Notes under the pieces: model-generated | What the model saw: only the letters and a program-made list of their open reading frames with translations | Told to the model about the DNA's origin: nothing | Databases searched by the model: none | In this document: positions 1 to 4,515 of the stretch, piece after piece | Layout of the letters: every line of letters begins with the position of its first letter | Numbering within the stretch: the stretch's first letter is position 1 | Made by a program: the position numbers and the translations under genes | From: an uncultured Christensenella sp. | Lineage (GTDB): Bacteria; Bacillota; Clostridia; Christensenellales; Borkfalkiaceae | Length of the DNA stretch: 5,359 nucleotides | Direction of reading: 5' to 3' | Assembly (NCBI GenBank): GCA_910586345.1 | Contig: CAJUHC010000047.1 | Coordinates: forward strand, 1 to 5,359

Positions 1-249
1 AGGTATATCATTGGGTGAATCCGCCAAGAGCGAACAGTCCGAACCTTCGAATATGACCGAAAGGTCAAGCCGTTTTACAACAATGCCGTAAAAAGCGGCA
101 ACTTTTTGCGCTGCATCAAGTTCTTTACTGTGGGTCTGACCGTAGTAAACGGAAAGGGCGGAAACTTCCGCCGCGCCGTATTTTTGAACCGCCAGTCCGA
201 GACAGGTTGCGCTATCCACACCGCCGCTTAATAAAACAAGTGCTTTCAT
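1..249 (-). CDS. queC: 7-cyano-7-deazaguanine (preQ0) synthase QueC, N-terminal part
   Basis: QueC is a cytoplasmic ATP-dependent enzyme that turns 7-carboxy-7-deazaguanine and ammonia into preQ0, the last shared step before queuosine. Eighty-three codons are visible and the frame is open to the left edge, so about a third of a normal protein of roughly 220 residues is present. The N terminus MKALVLLSGGVDSATCL carries the PP-loop ATP-binding motif SGGVDS at residues 8-13, followed by YGQTHSKEL at about 40-48, matching the family's YGQ-H--EL signature. The C-terminal zinc-binding cysteines lie outside the window. The ATG at 249 overlaps the folE stop codon as ATGA, and a GGGGGA-type ribosome binding site lies inside the end of folE, so translation is probably coupled. 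It is the last visible gene of the queD-queE-folE-queC operon. The motif order and context make the call secure. Confidence 0.95.
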   Translation of the reverse strand, partial: MKALVLLSGGVDSATCLGLAVQKYGAAEVSALSVYYGQTHSKELDAAQKVAAFYGIVVKRLDLSVIFEGSDCSLLADSPNDIP

Positions 250-818
250 ACCCTGTCCCCCAAAAGATTTTGCAGGGAAACATTCTCCTTGAACGCACCG
301 AAGTAAGATTTTGTAACCGTTTTTGACGATACGTTTTTTATCCCGCGCGAAGTCATACAGCTGTGGCAACCTTCGATCCTGACGCCGACGTCAGGCGACA
401 AAGCCGCAAGCGAGATTATCTCGGCAATGTCACGCCCCAGACGCTCCTGCAATTGCAGCCGCTTTGCCGCCATATCGCAGATGCGCGCAATTTTACTCAA
501 TCCCAGAACTCTTCCGCGCGGGACATACGCCACGTCGACTTTCATATCGTACATAAGCGCCATATGGTGTTCGCAATAGCTGAACACGCTTATGTCATTT
601 ATAACTACTGCACTTCCAGAATTAGGGTCGGAAGGAACTTCGAAAGTTTTCCCGAACATTTCCGCAATTTCAAGGTTGGTATATTTAATTCCTTCAAACG
701 CTTCTTCGTACATTCGCGCCACGCGGGCGGGCGTTTCGCGCAGACCTTCCCTGTCGGGGTCTTCACCTATAGCTACCAATAACCCGCGGATATGTTTTTC
801 TATTTCTTTAATATCCAT
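246..818 (-). CDS. folE: GTP cyclohydrolase I (FolE type)
   Basis: This cytoplasmic enzyme converts GTP to 7,8-dihydroneopterin triphosphate plus formate, the entry step for both folate and queuosine synthesis. The 190 residues fit a compact bacterial FolE. Zinc ligands are visible: C82 and H85 in the CEHH motif (82-85) and C154 in GCHSCMTSRGI (150-160). H84 and H152 correspond to the catalytic histidines of the E. coli enzyme (H112, H179). The stretch GLSKIARI (106-113) and QLQERLGRDI (122-131) are also family hallmarks. The Cys/His zinc set argues against the unrelated FolE2 (type IB) enzyme. The ATG at 818 is preceded by AGGAG five bases upstream, which sets the start. It begins 8 nt after queE and overlaps queC by 4 nt. 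Its place between queuosine genes suggests it supplies QueD, although the same product could also feed folate synthesis. Confidence 0.96.
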   Translation of the reverse strand: MDIKEIEKHIRGLLVAIGEDPDREGLRETPARVARMYEEAFEGIKYTNLEIAEMFGKTFEVPSDPNSGSAVVINDISVFSYCEHHMALMYDMKVDVAYVPRGRVLGLSKIARICDMAAKRLQLQERLGRDIAEIISLAALSPDVGVRIEGCHSCMTSRGIKNVSSKTVTKSYFGAFKENVSLQNLLGDRV

Positions 819-826
819 ATTTTCTC

Positions 827-1492
827 CTATACCCCGCGCATATCGGGTTCCCAGATAATTTTATGCAACTGTAACTGCAGTCGTACACCGTTAAGCTGTC
901 GCTCTTTCATAAACTCCGCTATTTCGTCGGGCTTAATTTTTCCGAACACGGGGCTAAAATAAACGCGGCACCTGTCTATAAGTCCGTTCCTGTTTATAAT
1001 CTCTTCCGCACGCAGCATATCGCACTTATCCCCTATTACAAACTTGACCGCGTCTCGTAACGTGAGGTAAGAAAAGTTTTCGGTCAGCATATCTTTTTCC
1101 ATTCCGCTTGAAGGAAGCTTATAATCGGCGGTAATGGCGGGTCGGTGCGAAAGAGAAACGATATTTTTCAATGGCACACTTCCGTTTGTTTCTATTTCGA
1201 CTTCTGCGCCAGACTCACCCAGCAGTTCTGTAAGATACGCAATATGCGCCTGTAAAAGCGGTTCGCCTCCCGTCAGGGTAACGTTTTTTACTCCCGTTGA
1301 TTTCACGTATGAAACGAGCTCTTCCGTAGAAACAAGCTCATATTTTACGTCAACTGTATTAGCCCAGCGCGTGTCACAGTAGCTACAATTAAGATTGCAG
1401 CCGCAAAACCGCAGAAAGACGGAAAGCTCACCCGCGCGCGGTCCCTCGCCGTTTATGCTTACAAACTTTTCGGCAACTTTATAACGGAACAT
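827..1492 (-). CDS. queE: 7-carboxy-7-deazaguanine synthase QueE (radical SAM)
   Basis: QueE is a radical S-adenosylmethionine enzyme that rearranges 6-carboxy-5,6,7,8-tetrahydropterin into 7-carboxy-7-deazaguanine with loss of ammonia. With the start chosen here the protein has 221 residues. The [4Fe-4S]-binding cysteines are C32, C36 and C39 in CNLNCSYC, with the preceding SINGEG (12-17) typical of QueE. TGGEP at 74-78 is the radical SAM SAM-binding motif, and QLHKIIW near the C terminus is a common QueE ending. I chose the ATG at 1492: GGTGAG lies four bases upstream, it begins 1 nt after the queD stop, and MFRYKVAEKFVSI matches the usual QueE start. A GTG at 1513 would add seven residues and overlap queD by 20 nt; this is possible but less likely. 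The stop at 827-829 lies 8 nt from the folE start. Confidence 0.95.
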   Translation of the reverse strand: MFRYKVAEKFVSINGEGPRAGELSVFLRFCGCNLNCSYCDTRWANTVDVKYELVSTEELVSYVKSTGVKNVTLTGGEPLLQAHIAYLTELLGESGAEVEIETNGSVPLKNIVSLSHRPAITADYKLPSSGMEKDMLTENFSYLTLRDAVKFVIGDKCDMLRAEEIINRNGLIDRCRVYFSPVFGKIKPDEIAEFMKERQLNGVRLQLQLHKIIWEPDMRGV

Positions 1493-1493
1493 A

Positions 1494-1913
1494 TCACTCA
1501 CCGAACACCGCACAGTTTTCGGACGACTCGTACACCGTTACGCTGAAAACGGGCAAGCCCTTTTTACAAAGTTCAGCATATATGTATGCAGCAAAGTTTT
1601 CGGCAGTGGGTCTGAAATCCGTTTCAACCAATGAAAACCCTTCTTCTTGAAGCGCGGCAAGAGTTGCAGGTTTAAGGGTGTTTTTTTCGTAAATAAACGT
1701 ATGGTCAAACCCTTCCGCAAGATCTTTTACTGCCTTCTTAAAATCGCCGAAGTCCAGAAGCATACCGCGCTTTTCGCCGTTTTCCTGCAATTTTCCACCG
1801 CTAATCTTTACTTCCACAACCCAGTGATGACCGTGGATATTGGCACACTTGCCGTTATACCCGTGAAGAAAGTGTGCGCTGTCAAAACAAGCCGAAGTTT
1901 TTAAATAATACAT
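1494..1913 (-). CDS. queD: 6-carboxy-5,6,7,8-tetrahydropterin synthase QueD
   Basis: QueD, a member of the 6-pyruvoyltetrahydropterin synthase family, converts 7,8-dihydroneopterin triphosphate to 6-carboxytetrahydropterin, the substrate of QueE. The 139-residue protein shows the three zinc-binding histidines H14, H27 and H29 (SAHF and NIHGHHW), the catalytic C23 four residues before H27, DFGDFK at 54-59, the catalytic D70-H71 pair (FDHTF), PTAEN at 102-106, and E129 (YES) as the likely pterin anchor. The reading frame stays open upstream to about 2054, but the ATG at 1913 is the true start: AAGGGAGAG sits directly upstream, MYYLKTSACFDSAH matches the family N terminus, and the upstream extension would run through a riboswitch and terminator hairpin. 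It is the first gene of the operon and directly downstream of the attenuator. At 139 residues it is slightly longer than the common 120-residue forms, with the extra residues in the 76-100 region. Confidence 0.96.
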   Translation of the reverse strand: MYYLKTSACFDSAHFLHGYNGKCANIHGHHWVVEVKISGGKLQENGEKRGMLLDFGDFKKAVKDLAEGFDHTFIYEKNTLKPATLAALQEEGFSLVETDFRPTAENFAAYIYAELCKKGLPVFSVTVYESSENCAVFGE

Positions 1914-1929
1914 ATCTCTCCCTTTGCGT

Positions 1930-1961
1930 AAAAAAGTACAGCCGTTACAAAACGACTGCAC
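1930..1961 (-). terminator. Intrinsic terminator (attenuator) in the queD leader
   Basis: On the minus strand, GTGCAGTCGTT and AACGGCTGTAC form an 11-bp stem with two G-U wobbles and a TTGT loop, followed directly by six T residues (1935-1930). The hairpin ends about 16 nt before the queD start codon, just before its ribosome binding site. It is downstream of the preQ1 aptamer and so should act as the expression platform: ligand-bound RNA allows the hairpin to form and stops transcription before queD. The loop and 3' arm can instead pair with the aptamer tail, see the antiterminator entry. Confidence 0.88.
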
Positions 1962-2007
1962 CCAAAAAGACTGTTCCCATTCAGATGCCCTGGTTTTGTT
2001 TAACGAC
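1941..2007 (-). promoter_or_regulatory. Candidate antiterminator pairing between aptamer tail and terminator
   Basis: RNA bases copied from 2007-1993 (GUCGUUA, AA bulge, CAAAAC) can pair with those from 1953-1941 (GUUUUGUAACGGC). This gives 13 base pairs including one G-U, interrupted only by a two-A bulge. The 5' partner contains half of the aptamer P1 3' strand plus the A-rich tail; the 3' partner contains the terminator loop and most of its 3' arm. The pairing therefore excludes both the folded aptamer and the terminator, exactly what a ligand-OFF transcriptional switch needs. The complementarity is seen directly; its use in the cell is inference. Confidence 0.7.
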
Positions 2008-2029
2008 AGGATGGCGCAAACGAACTGTC
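1988..2029 (-). ncRNA. PreQ1-I riboswitch aptamer
   Basis: The minus-strand leader holds a 5-bp P1 stem, GACAG (2029-2025) with CTGTC (2009-2005). The 15-nt loop starts TTC and ends in C directly before the P1 3' strand, in the position of the ligand-pairing cytosine. The tail GTTAAACAAAACCAGGG (2004-1988) follows. The tail is nearly identical to the UUAACAAAACAAGG tail of the known T. tengcongensis preQ1-I aptamer, where the A residues lie in the P1 minor groove. The genes behind it are queuosine-precursor genes, the usual targets, and a terminator follows about 27 nt later. The loop is longer than the classical 10-12 nt and the pseudoknot P2 pairing is not unique by eye (UUUG with CAGG, or GCC with GGC). 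It should sense preQ1 or a close precursor and switch the operon off. Confidence 0.85.
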
Positions 2030-2044
2030 TGTTTAATTGACCAT

Positions 2045-2074
2045 ATAATACCACTTATGCAACGCGTATGTCAA
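2045..2074 (-). promoter_or_regulatory. Sigma-70/SigA promoter of the que operon
   Basis: On the minus strand a perfect -35 TTGACA (2074-2069) is followed after 18 bp by TATTAT (2050-2045), five of six matches to the -10 consensus. The expected transcription start is near 2038, so the RNA begins about ten bases before the preQ1 aptamer, as expected for a leader riboswitch. This placement supports both calls. An inverted repeat brackets the -35 element. Confidence 0.85.
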
Positions 2075-2087
2075 CTCATCATAAGTG
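2052..2087. promoter_or_regulatory. Inverted repeat bracketing the que -35 element, possible operator
   Basis: CACTTATG (2052-2059) and CATAAGTG (2080-2087) are perfect 8-bp inverted copies, 28 bp apart start to start. One copy lies in the -35/-10 spacer and the other a few bases upstream of the -35, so a dimeric regulator bound here would cover the promoter. The right copy is also part of a small TAAG-TG-CTTA palindrome. The repeat is seen directly; a role as operator is inference, and no regulator gene for it is visible in the window. Confidence 0.45.
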
Positions 2088-2121
2088 CTTACTCTCTAAT
2101 TATTTTCAAAATATTCGTAAA

Positions 2122-2140
2122 TTGTGATTATGGTTCACAA
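2122..2140. repeat. TTGTGA-N7-TCACAA dyad, possible protein-binding site
   Basis: TTGTGA (2122-2127) and TCACAA (2135-2140) form a perfect 6-bp inverted repeat with a 7-bp spacer. It resembles Crp/Fnr-type half sites, but those have a 6-bp spacer. The right half also takes part in an overlapping GGTT-CACA-AACC repeat (2132-2143). It is about 50 bp upstream of the que -35 and about 120 bp upstream of the kinase -35, so it could act on either promoter or on neither. Confidence 0.3.
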
Positions 2141-2194
2141 ACCGTGTCCGTGTGTTAAAGTTTCGGCTTTTCAGTACTCTATTTTCATTCATCG

Positions 2195-2220
2195 TTGATA
2201 AATAAACGGCATTGATAAAT
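2195..2220 (+). repeat. Direct repeat of TTGATAAAT
   Basis: Two identical 9-bp copies (2195-2203 and 2212-2220) start 17 bp apart. The second forms most of the loop of the terminator hairpin at 2204-2236, the first lies directly before its 5' arm. They may be chance in AT-rich DNA or a small duplication that helped create the hairpin. Confidence 0.35.
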
Positions 2221-2236
2221 TCTCTGCCGTTTTTTT
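2204..2236 (+). terminator. Intrinsic terminator with no visible upstream gene
   Basis: AAACGGCA (2204-2211) pairs with TGCCGTTT (2225-2232) across a 13-nt loop, and the T run continues from 2230 to 2236. This has the form of a rho-independent terminator on the plus strand. On the minus strand the hairpin is followed by TTTATTTAT, a weaker tail, so it could be partly bidirectional. No plus-strand gene lies upstream in the window. It may stop an unannotated short RNA, insulate the kinase promoter from readthrough, or be left over from a lost gene. Confidence 0.72.
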
Positions 2237-2261
2237 GTTCCCCGAATTTTAAAGGAAAATA

Positions 2262-2291
2262 TTGACAATTAATTTTCAATTATGTTAAACT
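2262..2291 (+). promoter_or_regulatory. Probable promoter of the hybrid kinase gene
   Basis: A perfect TTGACA (2262-2267) is followed after 18 bp by TAAACT (2286-2291), four of six matches to TATAAT, with TG at 2283-2284 one base upstream giving an extended -10. The predicted start near 2298 leaves a short 5' untranslated leader of about 20 nt. The sequence lies just after the terminator at 2204-2236 and ahead of the kinase ATG. Confidence 0.65.
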
Positions 2292-2317
2292 AAATAAAAA
2301 TTTCGGAAAATTTAATT

Positions 2318-4510
2318 ATGAATAATCACGAAAATTTATACAACTCAATAGAGCAGATGCTTATTCTTTTAGGCATTGATAATAAAGAAGAATTATCGCC
2401 GGAAGATTTAAAGCGGTTGGAATTAACGCGTCAAACGAAAAATTTTCTCGATAAATTTCCCGGAGGATTTTTCATATACCGCGCAGACGAAAGCGAACAG
2501 ATAATTTACGCCAACAAAGCAATGTTAAAAATTTTCGGTTGCGATGATTTGGCGCAATTCAGAACGTTTACTGGAAATTCGTTTAAAGGCATAGTCCACC
2601 CTGACGATTTGGCTTCGGTAGAAAATAGCATTAAAGAACAGATTTCACAAAGTCAAGAAGATTTAGATTATGTTGAATACAGAATTATAAGAAAAGACGG
2701 CGAAGTCCGCTGGGTAGAAGATTACGGACATTTTGCGCACAGCGAAATTGCAGGAGACGTTTTTTACGTATTTATAAGCGATGCAACCGAAAGAATAAAC
2801 CGCCAACTCAGCGAAAAAAACGCTCTTATCGACGCACAGAATGAAAAAGAACAAAAACTGCAACATCTGATAGAAAAACATAACAGGGAACGCAGTTTGT
2901 TTCAACAGGAAGATTTGCAACGTCTTAAAGTAATCGAAGGACTGAGCATTAATTACGACTCGATACTATTCGCAGATTTAGACGAAGATACAGTTCTCCC
3001 CTACCGTTTAAGTTACAGAACCCAGCACCATTTTGAAAAAAAATTACAGATACGGAAATTTACAGAACTTATGAAAGATTACGCGTCGACTTGGGTTCAC
3101 CCCGACGACCGCGAACTCGTTTCTAAAATGACCGTAAACGACTATATCCGGAAAGAACTTTCCGAAAACGATTCTTTTTACATAAATTACCGCTGTATCG
3201 AAAACGATACGACTAAATATTTACAGCTTCGTATAGTAAACGTCGGAAGCAAATCAAAAATTTCACAGATTGTTTTGGGATACCGTACTATCGACGACGA
3301 AATTTTGCACGAAATAAAACAAAAATCCGTACTTGAAGACGCATTACACAAGGCGAATCTTGCGTCAGTTGCTAAAAATACCTTTTTGTCTAATATGTCT
3401 CACGATATGCGCACTCCGCTGAACGCGATTTTCGGTTATACCGCTCTTGCAGGGAAAAACCTCAAAGATAAAGAACTTGTATCTGATTATCTTGAAAAAA
3501 TCGAAGCCGCGAGCCGTCAGATTCTCGACCTCATAAACAATGTTCTCGAACTCACTTATATGGAATCCCAGAATTTCCGTCTTAACGAAACAGAATGCAA
3601 TGTTTGCGAAATCGTACAGGAAATACAAAGAAGTCTGCTTCCGAAAGCAGTTCAGAAAAACATTTCGTTATCTTTACAGTCGAATACAATGAACAGCGGG
3701 GTTTACGCCGATAAAGAAAAGCTGAAACAAGTACTCCACCACCTCGCAGACAATGCGGTTAAGTACACCAAAAACGGCGGGCAAGTAAACATTTCCGTTA
3801 CCGAATTGAAAAAGGACAAACTTTCGAAAGGTTTCTCAACGTATGAGTTTACAGTTAAAGATACCGGCGTCGGAATAGGTAAAAATGCGCTCGAACACAT
3901 ATTCGAACCGTTCGAGCGGGAAAACAATACTACACAGGCAGGAATTTACGGCTTAGGTCTCGGACTGACGATAGCAAAACACATAATAGATACTATGGGC
4001 GGAACCATAACCGCGGAAAGCGAGGTCGGCAAAGGCAGTACTTTTAAAGTTACACTCGAACTCCGCAAACAAAATTACGACCACCGAACGGAGCAGGAAC
4101 AATCTGCACGCTCATTCAGTCTTAAAGGCAAAAAGATTCTCATTGTAGAGGATAATCCGATAAACCTTGAAATAGAAGCAGAACTTTTAAGCGACTTGGG
4201 GTGCACAATCGATTCCGCACAAAACGGTCAAATTGCCGTAGAAAAAGTAAGCGCGTCGAAAGACGGCGAATACTTCCTGATTTTAATGGACATTCAGATG
4301 CCGGTTATGGACGGTTTGCAGGCAACGGAAGCGATTAGAAAACTCGATAATCCCGCACACGCGAAACTTCCTATTATCGCCGTATCAGCAAACGCTTTCG
4401 AAAGCGACAAAAAAGCGTCCATAGAAGCCGGTATGGACGCTCATCTGACAAAACCTATAAATATACCTTTACTCTTAAAAACCATTAAACAGACAGTAAA
4501 AAACAAATAA
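2318..4510 (+). CDS. Soluble hybrid sensor histidine kinase (PAS-PAS-HisKA-HATPase-REC)
   Basis: This 730-residue protein has no signal peptide or membrane segment, so it should sense a cytoplasmic signal. Domains in order are: a short helical N terminus (1-45); a PAS domain (about 46-160) with HPDD at 94-97 and the RKDGEVRWVE strand; a charged coiled coil (about 156-206); and a second, more divergent PAS-like region (about 207-330) with HPDD again at 261-264. HisKA follows, with phospho-accepting H362 in SHDMRTPLNAI. The HATPase has N479 in the N box, DTGVGI at 515-520, FEPFER at 529-534 and GLGLGL at 545-550. The C-terminal receiver (606-728) has acidic E611-D612, phospho-acceptor D658, S690 and K712. 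All catalytic residues are present. No HPt domain or separate output regulator is seen, so the phosphorelay partner is elsewhere. The ATG at 2318 is preceded only by a weak GGAAA about nine bases upstream. The signal sensed is unknown. Confidence 0.93.
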   Translation: MNNHENLYNSIEQMLILLGIDNKEELSPEDLKRLELTRQTKNFLDKFPGGFFIYRADESEQIIYANKAMLKIFGCDDLAQFRTFTGNSFKGIVHPDDLASVENSIKEQISQSQEDLDYVEYRIIRKDGEVRWVEDYGHFAHSEIAGDVFYVFISDATERINRQLSEKNALIDAQNEKEQKLQHLIEKHNRERSLFQQEDLQRLKVIEGLSINYDSILFADLDEDTVLPYRLSYRTQHHFEKKLQIRKFTELMKDYASTWVHPDDRELVSKMTVNDYIRKELSENDSFYINYRCIENDTTKYLQLRIVNVGSKSKISQIVLGYRTIDDEILHEIKQKSVLEDALHKANLASVAKNTFLSNMSHDMRTPLNAIFGYTALAGKNLKDKELVSDYLEKIEAASRQILDLINNVLELTYMESQNFRLNETECNVCEIVQEIQRSLLPKAVQKNISLSLQSNTMNSGVYADKEKLKQVLHHLADNAVKYTKNGGQVNISVTELKKDKLSKGFSTYEFTVKDTGVGIGKNALEHIFEPFERENNTTQAGIYGLGLGLTIAKHIIDTMGGTITAESEVGKGSTFKVTLELRKQNYDHRTEQEQSARSFSLKGKKILIVEDNPINLEIEAELLSDLGCTIDSAQNGQIAVEKVSASKDGEYFLILMDIQMPVMDGLQATEAIRKLDNPAHAKLPIIAVSANAFESDKKASIEAGMDAHLTKPINIPLLLKTIKQTVKNK

Positions 4511-4515
4511 AACTT

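Larger units (their letters stand above)
2091..2317. other. Divergent intergenic region without a convincing gene
   Basis: This AT-rich stretch separates the que promoter from the kinase start. It holds a TTGTGA-N7-TCACAA dyad, a direct repeat of TTGATAAAT, a plus-strand terminator hairpin and the kinase promoter, all listed separately. The only ORF of note is a 22-codon frame (2130-2198, plus) with no ribosome binding site. No protein-coding gene can be supported, although the isolated terminator leaves room for a small transcript or a gene remnant. Confidence 0.6.

Noticed and set aside
363..782. 139-codon plus-strand ORF opposite folE
   Set aside because: It is an antisense shadow of a clear folE with conserved catalytic motifs; no ribosome binding site and no domain features.
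1493..1513. GTG start at 1513 for queE
   Set aside because: It overlaps queD by 20 nt and adds residues not typical of QueE, whereas the ATG at 1492 has GGTGAG upstream and a 1-nt gap to queD.
2037..2049. TTGACC and a perfect TATAAT on the plus strand
   Set aside because: The TATAAT has no -35 at proper distance upstream, the TTGACC is too close to it to be its partner, and the same bases are explained as the minus-strand -10 of the que promoter.
1914..2054. A 47-codon N-terminal extension of queD in an open frame
   Set aside because: It would be translated from the aptamer and terminator, starts upstream of the expected transcript start, and the family N terminus and a strong ribosome binding site lie at the ATG at 1913.
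2122..2140. A Crp/cAMP-type site
   Set aside because: The spacer is 7 bp rather than 6, and cAMP-Crp control is unlikely in this type of organism; it is kept only as an unassigned dyad.
2130..2198. 22-codon plus-strand ORF (MVHKPCPC...) ending just before the orphan terminator
   Set aside because: No ribosome binding site and no recognisable sequence; a short open frame of this length is expected by chance.
3365..3927. Minus-strand ORFs opposite the kinase HisKA and HATPase regions
   Set aside because: They are antisense to conserved kinase motifs and show no start signals or family features.
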